From 40-80 sp964503665 (lineage in GTDB: Bacteria; Bacteroidota; Bacteroidia; Flavobacteriales_D; Crocinitomicaceae), in contig CAZDAR010000002.1 of the NCBI GenBank assembly GCA_964503665.1, positions 1-64,000 on the forward strand: a DNA stretch of 64,000 nt. Reading direction: 5' to 3'. Positions 1 through 8,907 of this stretch are shown in pieces. Within the stretch, counting starts at the first letter, position 1; every line of letters starts with the position of its first letter. A program made the translations under genes and the position numbers. The notes under the pieces were generated by a model. That model did not search any database. It had not been told where the DNA came from and saw nothing but the letters and a program-made list of their open reading frames with translations.

Positions 1-306
1 ATCTGCAATCCGCTTCTTGAGTTTAAGTGTCTCAAAATCTTCAGATTCTAAAGAGGTTCTTTTCTTTTGTTTAGGCATACTAGCAAAGTTAGGCTTTTTT
101 GGAGACTTATCTTCTATACCTAATTGATCCATCCATCTCACGATCATGCTATGTTCTTCTTTATAGCCAGTATAACGTTCGTAAACCGATTGTCTTGTTT
201 CATTCCCTGAGAGATAATCATCAATAATGATTTGCTTTTCATGATTGGATAGGTATAGCCGATTATTCTTCCAATATCCTAAAATAACTTTACTTTTGTC
301 TTTCAT
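1..306 (-). CDS. Transposase OrfA-like protein, N-terminal part (partial)
   Basis: The reading frame is open from an ATG at 306 to the window edge (102 codons, no stop). The protein is basic, with a predicted helix-turn-helix in its first 60 residues (around KQIIIDDYLSGNETRQSVYE, then an RWMDQLG helix) and a Lys/Arg-rich stretch after it. This is the build of the small DNA-binding OrfA of IS3-type elements, which precedes the DDE integrase OrfB. OrfB would lie to the left and is not visible. Whether the element is intact cannot be judged. It would bind the element's ends during transposition. Confidence 0.55.
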   Translation of the reverse strand, partial: MKDKSKVILGYWKNNRLYLSNHEKQIIIDDYLSGNETRQSVYERYTGYKEEHSMIVRWMDQLGIEDKSPKKPNFASMPKQKKRTSLESEDFETLKLKKRIAD

Positions 307-346
307 TTTTACACTTTTTAGTGTAAACCTATTTTAGGACAAGTCA
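1..346 (-). mobile_element. Insertion sequence end (IS3-like), cut by the window edge
   Basis: A transposase-like gene runs off the left edge. Its start is followed outward by a short noncoding stretch with a small hairpin (311-324, acact/agtgt arms) and then a possible terminal sequence near 331-346, which on the minus strand reads TGACTTGTCCTAAAAT. The TG-start terminus and the gene position suit the IS3 family (IS150 group). The exact terminus is an inference, because the other end lies outside the window and the inverted repeats cannot be compared. Confidence 0.5.
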
Positions 347-359
347 AACTTTAATTAAC

Positions 360-487
360 TTATTTTGATGTCTTATCAAAGACTTCTACTTTGCTCTTGA
401 TTTTATCGTAATCTTCAGCAATTCTTCTTTTGCACTTTCAAATTTGACAGCCATTCCATCTATAAGATGTGCAATTTTACTCTTTTT
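360..487 (-). pseudogene. Decayed coding fragment next to the insertion sequence
   Basis: Read on the minus strand, one frame from about 487 gives a plausible charged helical peptide (IDGMAVKFESAKEE). A second frame then continues as AEDYDKIKSKVEVFDKTSK and stops at 360-362. Joining them needs a frameshift near 420-430, and there is no clear start codon. It looks like the tail of an old gene lying just outside the insertion-sequence end. No family is recognised. It could also be chance, as the stretch is short. Confidence 0.25.
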
Positions 488-610
488 TCATTATTTTATG
501 TCTTTTATACTCACAATACCTACTTAAGCAAAGTTTGATAAATTAGCTAGTTAAAGTGTTATATAAATATCAGAAATAGTTTTATAAATCATTGATTGTA
601 TTAAATAAAA

Positions 611-647
611 AAATCCCCTTATCTGTAGAAAACAGGTAAGGGGATTT
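611..647 (-). terminator. Rho-independent terminator of the ice-binding protein gene
   Basis: A 16-bp hairpin with arms 611-626 and 632-647 (one G-U pair) and a 5-nt loop. On the minus strand it is followed by a T-rich run (TTTTATTT). It lies about 20 bases past the stop codon of the leftward ice-binding gene. Confidence 0.85.
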
Positions 648-666
648 AAAAAGGATTAGTGTATTT

Positions 667-2274
667 CTAGCGCCTCGAAACCAGTTTCCCAGATTGAACA
701 ACTTGATTGTTATTTGTCACTTGATAGAAATAAACGCCTGTAGGAAGATCAGTGGTAACAATTGTTGTGGTAGAATTTTCAAGAACTGAACGTATTATTT
801 CCTCCCCTAAAATGGTGTATATTTTCAATTCATGTACTTCATTAGTTGAAGTAGCTAACTGAATGTGAATTTCATTAGTAAATGGATTTGGATAAATCTG
901 TACTACATCTTCTTTTATTTGTTCACTTAAGCCAAGGTGTCCACAATTAGTAGCCATCGTCACTTGAACTGAGTCAGTTGTAAAGTCACCGTTTGTGGTA
1001 AATACTTTTCCGTTGATGCTCACTCCTTTTTTCAAATTAATCGTTCCATTGTTTGAAACAAGTATTCCAGCGAATTCTGAAAAATCATTCATAGTTACTG
1101 TGCCATTTACTTCCCAATAGATATTCTTTGCTTGAGCACCATTCAATAAAATCACTTTAGAATGAGCAATTGTTTCCAAAGATCCAAATATTTTAATGAC
1201 AAACACAGCATTTTGATTTCCTGTTGCATCAAAATAAAGCGTGTCGGTTAATATAGTCTCATCATTCAAAACATATGTTCGAGGAGTTAATGCTAAGTTT
1301 TTCCCAAAATCTGCAGGATACATCAATAAGACATCGGCATTTAAAGTGTTCAAATAGGTATCTACAATTAATAAATCTGCAGCACAATTCGAAGTCGACA
1401 CATCTGGATTGGTATGAATCTCTCCGGTTACTAATAATGGATTAAAACCAGAAGTGACACCGTCATTTGTTCCCACATCACCCGTTAATTTCGTTGTTCC
1501 AGTATCGGTCATTGACCCTTTTGCTGTAAATAAATTATAACATATCATAGCTCCTAAATCGGGAGCTTCAGGACCAGTTAACATTAAATTTCCACAACCA
1601 ATAGGAATATTTACAAAAGCTCTTTCAACGGTAATTGCTCCAGCAATTGAAAGTGCTCTACCTTCAATGTGTACATTTGTATGCAAATTAATCGGTGAAT
1701 TGTTAGCGACGATATTTCCACGCATAAACGTTCCTGCCGCCAGATCCACTAATCCTTCTACTTTCCAAAACACTCGACATGCTTGTGCACCATTTATGAG
1801 TTTTACAGATGAATTAGCAGTGGTAGAAAGCGAACCATTGATTTGAATAATAAATACCGTATTGGTATCGCCATTGGCATCAAAAGTAAGTTCGCCATTT
1901 AACGTTGCTGAAGAGGAAATAGCATACACTCCAGACATGAGTGTTTGTCCATTTCCTAAATAGGAAGAAGGAGATGAGGTTGGGACAGCATCATTTAATT
2001 CCTGATAAGCACTCAACAAATCAGTGGAACCTTCACCAGTTATATAATTCGCCTCGTATAATTGGCCGTTTATATTTCCAAAACCTGAATTGGTACCGTT
2101 ATCGGTTCCCACATTTCCCAAAATCTGTGAACTTCCATTATTAATTATTGCTCCGTTAGTAGTAAACAAAGCGTAATCGGCAGCCGTTCCCAAGTCGATA
2201 GATTGCCCAAAAATAAAAAATGGAAATGAAAATAAAAAAGTAAATGTTACGTGTTTGAGTAATTTAGTTTTCAT
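667..2274 (-). CDS. Secreted tandem ice-binding-like protein (two DUF3494 domains) with T9SS sorting domain
   Basis: 535 residues. A signal peptide (to about residue 24, ending FGQ) is followed by two DUF3494 / ice-binding-like beta-solenoid domains (about 26-225 and 234-445). Both carry the family phrases (LGTAADYALFTT / LGAMICYNLFTA, GDVGTN, NGAQA, FWKVEG / YWEVNG). A linker then leads to a T9SS type A sorting domain (about 458-535, with YPNPF and a GVYFYQV strand). The family binds ice surfaces and is secreted by cold-water microbes. Some DUF3494 proteins are thought to act as adhesins, so ice binding is inference. A strong terminator follows. The gene is transcribed alone, close to an insertion-sequence end, which would suit horizontal gain. 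Confidence 0.85.
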   Translation of the reverse strand: MKTKLLKHVTFTFLFSFPFFIFGQSIDLGTAADYALFTTNGAIINNGSSQILGNVGTDNGTNSGFGNINGQLYEANYITGEGSTDLLSAYQELNDAVPTSSPSSYLGNGQTLMSGVYAISSSATLNGELTFDANGDTNTVFIIQINGSLSTTANSSVKLINGAQACRVFWKVEGLVDLAAGTFMRGNIVANNSPINLHTNVHIEGRALSIAGAITVERAFVNIPIGCGNLMLTGPEAPDLGAMICYNLFTAKGSMTDTGTTKLTGDVGTNDGVTSGFNPLLVTGEIHTNPDVSTSNCAADLLIVDTYLNTLNADVLLMYPADFGKNLALTPRTYVLNDETILTDTLYFDATGNQNAVFVIKIFGSLETIAHSKVILLNGAQAKNIYWEVNGTVTMNDFSEFAGILVSNNGTINLKKGVSINGKVFTTNGDFTTDSVQVTMATNCGHLGLSEQIKEDVVQIYPNPFTNEIHIQLATSTNEVHELKIYTILGEEIIRSVLENSTTTIVTTDLPTGVYFYQVTNNNQVVQSGKLVSRR

Positions 2275-2514
2275 GTAGTATAATATTTAAGTTATCAATG
2301 ATAGGACAAATGTCGTTAAAATTTTAATAAGACAAGTTATATGTTTCATTAGTTGATGATGTGTTAACAATAATATTAAACGTATTAAAATAATTTAACC
2401 ATTACGTCTGCTAATTTCAAAGAATTATGATAGCTTTATCCCGAATTATTTCTTAGTTATAAAGCCTTTTTCAAAAGGACTACTCTATATTTAAGAACAA
2501 AACTATTTTATAGT

Positions 2515-3081
2515 ATGATGTTATTCATATCAAAATTATATTGGAAATTATTTGGTTGGAAAATTGTTGGTGCCTTACCGAAGGATATTAAAAAAATGCT
2601 CTTGGTAGTAGCGCCTCACACCAGTTGGAAGGATTTGTTGCTTGGCTTTGCGGTACGCCATGAACTAAAAATCCATCATGCGAAGTTTTTAGGAAAGAAA
2701 GAGTTGTTTGAAGGTTTTTTTGGTGGGTTTTTACGAAATCTAGGAGGAATACCCGTAGATCGTGCTGCTAAACTCGGTATCGTAGAACAAGTCGTTCGCT
2801 ATTTTGACGAAAACGAGGAGTTTATTGTAGGTCTTTCTCCCGAAGGAACGCGCAATCGAGTAGATAAATTAAAAACAGGATTTTACCACATTGCCAAAAA
2901 TGCCAAAATTCCAATGGTGATGGTCGGCTTTGATTATAAAAATACACAGGTAATAGTTGGCGAACCCATTTATACCACTGAAAGTGAAGAAGCGGATTTA
3001 AAAAAGATTATCGCCTTTTTTGCTACGATTGAAGGCGCCAATCCAGCAAAAGACTTGAGACATTTTGGGGAAAAGAGTTGA
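2515..3081 (+). CDS. Lysophospholipid acyltransferase family protein (PlsC-like)
   Basis: 188 residues, a short form of the 1-acyl-glycerol-3-phosphate acyltransferase superfamily. The catalytic HX4D box is visible as HTSWKD (His35, Asp40). The substrate-binding PEGTR motif (near residue 109) and a GGIPVDR block also match the family. No strong membrane helix is seen, so it probably sits on the inner membrane surface and transfers an acyl chain to a lysophospholipid. Small single-domain homologues are common in Bacteroidota, and their exact acceptor is usually unknown. Two in-frame ATGs start it; the first is used here. It stands alone and is convergent with the DUF389 gene 33 bases away. Confidence 0.8.
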   Translation: MMLFISKLYWKLFGWKIVGALPKDIKKMLLVVAPHTSWKDLLLGFAVRHELKIHHAKFLGKKELFEGFFGGFLRNLGGIPVDRAAKLGIVEQVVRYFDENEEFIVGLSPEGTRNRVDKLKTGFYHIAKNAKIPMVMVGFDYKNTQVIVGEPIYTTESEEADLKKIIAFFATIEGANPAKDLRHFGEKS

Positions 3082-3114
3082 TGAATTCTTCTTTGATTTC
3101 TATAGGCATTACCC

Positions 3115-4094
3115 TTAATTAGAAACCCTTTTTAGAAATATCTGCAATCCAGTTGCTCGTTCTAATTCGGTTATCAATCGGACTTCTTCGTTCTTGTCGT
3201 CAGGGAAAGGGTAAATTGTTATGAAAGCTGCTGTTCCTTGTATTGAAATGCTTTTTATTGCTGGGGAATATTTTGAGTTCGCGAAAATTTGTCCTGTCTT
3301 TTCATAAATAGAACTTTGAAACTGAGCACCTGAACTAAACTTGTCATAATTCAATGCTAATGGAATGATTGTAGCTGAACCGAAGAGGATGACAATAATC
3401 GAACCCGTGTAAAACCATCTGCGATTTCTTTTTTGTTTTAATCCCAATAGAAAAAAGACTAGAATAACTGAAAAAGCTATTGCCATCAAGTTGGTAAAGA
3501 ACAATAACATGCTACCGCTCGCCAATATATAATGTCCTTGTTCCAGCATTAATCCACAAGCACAAATTGGAGGGACTAATGCCACAGCGATTGCAACGCC
3601 AGCAAGCACGGTAGAATCTTCACTTCGGTAATATCCATAGGAACCTGCCGCACCTGCTAATAATGCTATGCCAAGGTCACGTAAATCAGGAGCAGTTCTT
3701 ATTAAAATTTGCTCATTAGGCGATAAATTTGGAAGTGTAAGCCCAATAACGTAAGCGATGATAAGAGAACAAATTGTACCGAGGATAATTATACCCAACA
3801 TTCGAAATGATTGATTTCGCCATCCTAAAGCAATTGCACCTCCTAAAGCTACAATTGGTTGTCCCAAAGGAGCAATTATCATAGCACCAATTATTGTTGC
3901 TGATGAATTTTCAGAAAGTCCGAGTGAAGCTATACCGACACTTAAAAAGAGCATTAAAGCAAATGAACTTTGCCAATCTTTTTTATAGTGAAAGAAAAGT
4001 TTATTAAAAACATATTTTGCTCTTCGACAGGAATATCTTGTGAGAAGAAATTTTCCTCTACGAATAGGTCGTTTTCACTTGGGTCAATTTTCAT
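3115..4094 (-). CDS. DUF389 membrane protein, in two frames joined by a -1 shift
   Basis: The 279-residue frame from 3954 has the DUF389 core: repeated hydrophobic helices, GAMIIAPLGQPI and a PPICACGL helix. It lacks the usual leader before its first helix. Upstream, an ATG at 4094 opens a 46-codon frame (MKIDPSENDLFVEENF...) that dies just inside the core. At 3984-3978 the minus strand reads A AAA AAG in the phase of a -1 slippery heptamer. A -1 step there gives TIKK-DWQSSFALM and one continuous protein of about 326 residues, normal for the family. So the gene is either frameshifted (mutation or homopolymer error) or read by programmed frameshifting. DUF389 function is unknown. Confidence 0.75.
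3978..3984 (-). other. A AAA AAG slippery heptamer in the DUF389 gene
   Basis: On the minus strand the codons ATA AAA AAG ATT hold the heptamer A AAA AAG in the correct phase for a -1 slip, after which GAT TGG continues the family sequence. Four bases downstream lies a weak hairpin (3959-3973, arms GCAAA/TTTGC, 5-nt loop). The same heptamer drives -1 shifting in Escherichia coli dnaX and many insertion sequences. A simple loss of one A is equally possible. Confidence 0.5.
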
Positions 4095-4280
4095 AGTGTG
4101 ATAGAGTGTTCAAAATTTCGTACAACTTCTTTTCATGAGGAGAATCAATTCTTAAATTTAATAAATTTTACTCAGATTTACTATGCAAATTTCAAAAAAT
4201 CCAGATTATCTATCAATTATTTTTAACTAAAGATTAAACCTCTTTCAAAGTATCTCTCTAGCTTTTAGTTATCACTTATA

Positions 4281-4348
4281 CTTTTGTTGGTAAATACTCA
4301 CATTAGTTCAATTTATCAGCTTTATGTTGGTAAAAACTAGCAATTAGT
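4281..4348. repeat. Imperfect direct repeat in the region upstream of the DUF389 gene
   Basis: Two similar units of 27 and 29 bases (4281-4307 and 4320-4348), both containing TGTTGGTAAA and ending in ATTAGT. They lie in the otherwise empty 4095-4362 intergenic stretch, where no gene was seen. Their role is unknown, and they may be chance or an old duplication. Confidence 0.4.
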
Positions 4349-4362
4349 AAGTATTTCTTGTC

Positions 4363-4638
4363 TTATCTCTTCAATTTTGTAAATATTAAAATGAGACCAA
4401 TTAAATTTATGAATGAATGCAATATAATGGAGAACATTAAATAGATCAACCAAGCGAGAGAAGTGCCACCCGAACTGTTATACTTCAAGTTGTAAAAGAA
4501 CAGTCCGCTATAAATTCCTGCAATTATCAAATTAATAACCGCTGTTCTCAGACCGTTTTTACTATTGATGGAATAAAAAGTAAGTATTAGCACGAAAATT
4601 ATGTAACAAAATAATAAATATAAATCATCTTCACTCAT
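4363..4638 (-). CDS. Small integral membrane protein, unknown function
   Basis: 91 residues with three hydrophobic segments (about 6-23, 31-49 and 62-87) and a short basic C-terminus (KLKR). The start ATG at 4638 lies 12 bases after the stop of the upstream leftward lipoprotein gene, so the two are probably co-transcribed. I do not recognise a family. The composition and membrane pattern look like a real small protein and not noise. Confidence 0.55.
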   Translation of the reverse strand: MSEDDLYLLFCYIIFVLILTFYSINSKNGLRTAVINLIIAGIYSGLFFYNLKYNSSGGTSLAWLIYLMFSIILHSFINLIGLILIFTKLKR

Positions 4639-4650
4639 TGTATGCAGTTG

Positions 4651-5829
4651 CTAATTACCATTTAAGTCAGTTTTCAAGATAAATCCATCTCTATTTCCAG
4701 TTGACACAAATAAGTTTCCAGTTAAAATAAATCCAGTGTCATTACATAATTGCAGATCTCTAATTATTGGATTTGTCTGCTTATTCTTTTCCCATATAAT
4801 TGAGCCATTACTTGAACTCATTTTTATAAGCGTAAGTAAATTGGATTTTGAGCCTGTGCCCAAAATTTCATTATCTTGAGTAGCTACAATATTGGTTAAT
4901 TCAACTATACTTTCTGTTTCCAATGATTTATACCAAACTTCATTACCTGTCGCATCCAATCTCATCACAAATCCAGGAAGGTCAACTCCCGAAATTCTAT
5001 TATATCCGCTGATAATAATGTCATTACTAAATGACACGATTGATAAGGCTTCATTGGTTATGTTGTTTTTATCTACTGATTTCGTCCAAACGGTATCGCC
5101 CAAAATATTCAGTTCCGTGATAAAAATGTCTTCTTGTTGATTTTTTGTGACTGAGCCACACGCCACGTAATTCAAACTAGTAGTTATTGCGATATCATGT
5201 AAACGTGTATTGTTTCCAAATTCATTTCGCCATATTTCAGCTCCAGAAGCATCGATTTTAAATACAAAGGCGCCATTAGAATCATCTGTTCCACAAACTA
5301 TAAATCCTCCGTCCGAAATTTCAATGATTTTCTTAAATAGTGTTGAATTGCCAAAATTATATTGTTTTTCCCATAATACATCACCTGAGTCTGTTAGCTT
5401 AATCACTTGACCTTGGTGTGAAATTATAGGGTAGGTAGATGGATTAAGAGAATAGTTAGCAATTAATAAATATCCTCCTGTAGAAATCGGGGTAATATCA
5501 TATCCAACATCAGTATAATCATTCGAGATTGTTTTTATCCATTCGGTTTCTCCAAAACAATTGGATTTAATCACAAGAATATCGTCTTCACTTTTCGCAA
5601 CAGTTCCTGTGCTTCCACAAAAGATATAACCTCCATCCGATGTTTGTTTTACCGAATAGAGGTCTTCCATTTTCTTACCTTCTATTAATCTGTAAAAACT
5701 AGTGCAATTACTACCGGTGATTAGTGTATTTTCGATTGTTGGATCTACTTCTGGGATTTCCACAGGCTCTTCTTTCTTACAAGCCACTAGGAATATTGTT
5801 GTAATAATGAGTATTAATATTTCTTTCAT
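4651..5829 (-). CDS. Lipoprotein with propeller-like repeats
   Basis: 392 residues. The N-terminus is a lipoprotein signal (hydrophobic segment, then LVAC at about residue 17, followed by KKEEP), so it is probably lipid-anchored in the envelope. The rest has about seven units of some 45-50 residues, each with a DGGYI.CG-like strand and a K.D..G...W.K strand, the pattern of a secreted beta-propeller. No catalytic motif is seen. Such proteins are common in Bacteroidota and their function is unknown; a binding or scaffold role is inference. The next leftward gene, a small membrane protein, follows after 12 bases. Confidence 0.65.
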   Translation of the reverse strand: MKEILILIITTIFLVACKKEEPVEIPEVDPTIENTLITGSNCTSFYRLIEGKKMEDLYSVKQTSDGGYIFCGSTGTVAKSEDDILVIKSNCFGETEWIKTISNDYTDVGYDITPISTGGYLLIANYSLNPSTYPIISHQGQVIKLTDSGDVLWEKQYNFGNSTLFKKIIEISDGGFIVCGTDDSNGAFVFKIDASGAEIWRNEFGNNTRLHDIAITTSLNYVACGSVTKNQQEDIFITELNILGDTVWTKSVDKNNITNEALSIVSFSNDIIISGYNRISGVDLPGFVMRLDATGNEVWYKSLETESIVELTNIVATQDNEILGTGSKSNLLTLIKMSSSNGSIIWEKNKQTNPIIRDLQLCNDTGFILTGNLFVSTGNRDGFILKTDLNGN

Positions 5830-5906
5830 GTTATGAAAATTGCGTTTTACCTACTTTACACCTCACTTTATGACAATGATTTTATTCCGTTCCATTTATT
5901 CGAATT

Positions 5907-6362
5907 CTAATTATAGAACAAGATATAAGCATTTAATGAGGTGGCAATGAGTAACCATATAAAATAGGGGAGTATAAGCACAGATTTAATCTTTAAACTA
6001 GAGTGAAAATGAAAAAGTAGGAAGCCGATTAATAGTGTTAGTGACGTAATAACAATTAGACCAAATAAGATGTTTTGAAATTGAAAAAAGATGGGATTCC
6101 ATGAAATATTTAATAGTAATTGAATGGCATAAAGCGCACTAATTAATCCCTTTTTATTGGAGGCTTTCCATAAGTAAGCCATGTAGAAAGCAAAGCAAAA
6201 CATAATGAACGTCCATGCTACACCAAAAACCCATCCTGGTGGAGTCCAAGGTGCTTTGTTTAGATGTGCGTACCATTCCGAAGGAACTCCTTTGCCGGTG
6301 AAAAAACCACCAATCGCTAAGGCAGTAAAGTTGAGTAGTAGAAATAGGACTATTCTTTTCAT
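5907..6362 (-). CDS. tspO: TspO/MBR family membrane protein
   Basis: 151 residues with five membrane helices, the full length of the TspO / peripheral benzodiazepine receptor family. The family block APWTPPGWVFGVAWT lies between helices 1 and 2 (about residues 38-52), and the aromatic NISWNPIFF block lies in helix 3. Bacterial TspO proteins bind porphyrins and other tetrapyrroles and are linked to light or stress responses. The ligand here is unknown. The gene is single, with a 77-base gap to the lipoprotein gene downstream. Confidence 0.88.
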   Translation of the reverse strand: MKRIVLFLLLNFTALAIGGFFTGKGVPSEWYAHLNKAPWTPPGWVFGVAWTFIMFCFAFYMAYLWKASNKKGLISALYAIQLLLNISWNPIFFQFQNILFGLIVITSLTLLIGFLLFHFHSSLKIKSVLILPYFIWLLIATSLNAYILFYN

Positions 6363-6746
6363 CTTTTATGATTATTAATTGATATTTCTTACGATTGAAT
6401 TTCTAAGAATAAATGTAAAAAAATTTACATGCGATCCATGTACCAATTCATTTCTTTTTAATTTAATATGAATTCTGGTAATTAAGACCGATTTTTTCTT
6501 GACTCTTTCTACTAATTTAGAATTTAAAATCCCTTTTAGTAATCCATTTTTGTTTTCTTTATTAGTACCCTCGTTTGATTAATACACTTAATAAACGCTA
6601 CGATTATTAAATCATTTCACTCTATTTGTGTATTTGGATATCACTACATTTTTGTACCTCTCTCACAACATTAACATTTTTTAAACTATTTTGCCGACTC
6701 TCCTCTCATTAAATTAAGTAAATTTCCTAAAAATATTGAACTTCAA
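6363..6746. other. Noncoding AT-rich region between divergent genes
   Basis: 384 bases between tspO (leftward) and the metalloprotease gene (rightward). No reading frame with plausible protein composition, no RNA gene and no strong hairpin was seen. It must hold the promoters of both genes. TAAATTTC at 6719-6726 resembles a weak -7 element for the protease gene. Confidence 0.5.
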
Positions 6747-8903
6747 ATGAAAAAATTTCTTCTTATTAGTTTCGTTTTTGTATTAAACGTGAGTTTTTCT
6801 CAAGTTAATTTATGGAATACGACCACTCATAGCCCAATACAAACAGGTTATAAAATCCACACAACTAGTGCTCGCAACTTTACTTTTGACATCGTGAAGT
6901 TTCAGCAAATGGTCAAAAGAGATTTGAATAATTTTGTGATTAAAATTCCCGTTTCTGAAACGGAATCCATTGATTTTAAATTGACGATTAATACCACAAT
7001 GAGTGAAGAGTTAATGACAAAATATCCAGCAATTCGTTCGTATAATGGATACGCTTTAGACGGATCACATCGTTCAGCGAAAATCAATATTGATGCTCAT
7101 TATTTTAGAGCTATGATTTTACAACCAGGAAGTGAAGTGTTATTTATAGATCCAGCTGTTTTCACTAATACTGTTCAAAATCAATATGTTCTTTACAAAA
7201 AGAGTGAATTTATAACGGATAAATCATTTACATGCAACCTTGTTTCGGAATCTAAAATCTCAATGGATGAACTTTTTGATTCGAAGGCTGTTCAAAGTTG
7301 CGAATTGCGAACTTATCGTGTAGCGATTGCTGCAACAGGTGAATATGCTGCTTTCCATGGTGGAACAGTACAAGATGCGTTGGCTGCTCAAGTAACGACT
7401 TTAAATCGTGTGAATAGTATTTACGAACGTGACTTGGCTATAACCATGACCATGGTTGGAAATAATGATCAATTAATATATACCAATGCAGGAACCGATC
7501 CTTATACGAATGGTAATCCTGATTACATGATTGACGAAAATCAAAGTGTCATAAATTCGACAATCGGTGCTTCAAATTACGATATTGGACATATTTTTGG
7601 CACTAATTCGGGTGGTTTAGCTCAGTTAAACTGCGTTTGTCGTAATTCAGAAAAAGCAATGGGAGTTACTGGAAGTGGAGCGCCTATTGGAGATCCTTTT
7701 GATATTGATTACGTGTCTCACGAAATGGGACATCAATTTGGTGCTAACCATACTTTTAATAATGCATGTGGTGGAAATAGAAATAGTGCTACAGCGATGG
7801 AGACAGGAAGTGGTTCGACAGTGATGGGATATGCAGGTGTTTGTTCTCCGAATGTACAACTACATTCAGACGATTATTTTCATGCTATCTCTCTTAAAGA
7901 AATTGGCACCGCAATTAATTCTTTTTCGCATACATGTCCAGTTAAAACACCACTCAATAATGTTGCTCCAAGTATTGTCAGCACAAGTGGAAACTTTACC
8001 ATTCCATCAGGAACTCCCTTTATGCTAAAAGCAATTGGTAATGACGCTGATGGCGATTCACTTACTTATTGTTGGGAGCAAATGGATAAAGAGATTTCTT
8101 CACAGGCACCTTTAGCAAATTCTACGAAAGGCCCTAGTTTTCGTTCATACGCTCCAACTAATTCTAACATTCGTTATATTCCTTCCATTGCTAACCAAAC
8201 GTCTCAATCATTTACATGGGAGCGATTATCTACTCAAAAGAGAACCTATAAATTTCGTGTAACGGTTAGAGACAATGCTCAAATTGGTGGATGTACTGAA
8301 TTTCAAGATATTGTCGTTTCAGCAGATACTAGTTCAGGCCCATTTGTTGTACTTTACCCTAATTTATCAAGTGTTGTTTGGACAGGATTGACGACGCAAA
8401 CAGTGACATGGGATGTTGCTAGAACAGATCTTGCTCCTGTCGCTTGTCAGAATGTGAAAATATTGATTTCGATAGATGGTGGTTTAACATTTACGACACT
8501 TATCGAGAACACACCGAATGATGGTTCAGAAGAGGTTACTGTTCCAAATGTGACGACTACCAAAGCACTTATCATGATTCAGTCGGAAAATGAAACATTC
8601 TTTGATATCTCCGATAGAAAGTTTAAAATAAATCAAAGTGGAGTAGGAGTAAACACCATCGATATGTTTAATGTTCAACTGTATCCAAATCCGACAAGTA
8701 GCCAATTTACGGTTGACTTTGATAACGTGGATGTTATCCATGGTTATCGAATATATACTACTTCTGGACAATTAGTGCTGGAGCATTCAGGAGACGTAAG
8801 TAAAAAGACGAGTATCGATGTTTCTAAATTGAGTAATGGAATGTACATTTTTGAAACCATGGTAAATGATCAAAAAGTGGTTCTTAAAGTGTTGAAAAAT
8901 TAA
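6747..8903 (+). CDS. Secreted reprolysin-like zinc metalloprotease with T9SS sorting domain
   Basis: 718 residues. A signal peptide (to about residue 19, FSQ) is followed by a propeptide-like N-terminal region and a metzincin catalytic domain (about 185-400). The zinc motif HEMGHQFGANH gives His325, His329 and His335 with catalytic Glu326, followed by the HTFN phrase typical of Bacteroidota reprolysin-like (M12B-type) enzymes. A Met-turn candidate (VMGYAGVC) lies about 20 residues beyond. Two Ig/fibronectin-like beta regions come next. The last 75 residues are a T9SS type A sorting domain (LYPNP, then NGMYIFE). It is predicted to digest extracellular protein after export through T9SS. Confidence 0.88.
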   Translation: MKKFLLISFVFVLNVSFSQVNLWNTTTHSPIQTGYKIHTTSARNFTFDIVKFQQMVKRDLNNFVIKIPVSETESIDFKLTINTTMSEELMTKYPAIRSYNGYALDGSHRSAKINIDAHYFRAMILQPGSEVLFIDPAVFTNTVQNQYVLYKKSEFITDKSFTCNLVSESKISMDELFDSKAVQSCELRTYRVAIAATGEYAAFHGGTVQDALAAQVTTLNRVNSIYERDLAITMTMVGNNDQLIYTNAGTDPYTNGNPDYMIDENQSVINSTIGASNYDIGHIFGTNSGGLAQLNCVCRNSEKAMGVTGSGAPIGDPFDIDYVSHEMGHQFGANHTFNNACGGNRNSATAMETGSGSTVMGYAGVCSPNVQLHSDDYFHAISLKEIGTAINSFSHTCPVKTPLNNVAPSIVSTSGNFTIPSGTPFMLKAIGNDADGDSLTYCWEQMDKEISSQAPLANSTKGPSFRSYAPTNSNIRYIPSIANQTSQSFTWERLSTQKRTYKFRVTVRDNAQIGGCTEFQDIVVSADTSSGPFVVLYPNLSSVVWTGLTTQTVTWDVARTDLAPVACQNVKILISIDGGLTFTTLIENTPNDGSEEVTVPNVTTTKALIMIQSENETFFDISDRKFKINQSGVGVNTIDMFNVQLYPNPTSSQFTVDFDNVDVIHGYRIYTTSGQLVLEHSGDVSKKTSIDVSKLSNGMYIFETMVNDQKVVLKVLKN

Positions 8904-8907
8904 GTTG

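Noticed and set aside
1941..2144. Open frame on the plus strand inside the ice-binding protein gene
   Set aside because: It is antisense to a clear two-domain coding region, has no start context and has an unnatural composition. A shadow frame.
4095..4362. The two TGTTGGTAAA units as a CRISPR or operator array
   Set aside because: Only two imperfect copies with no regular spacers. Listed only as a weak direct repeat.
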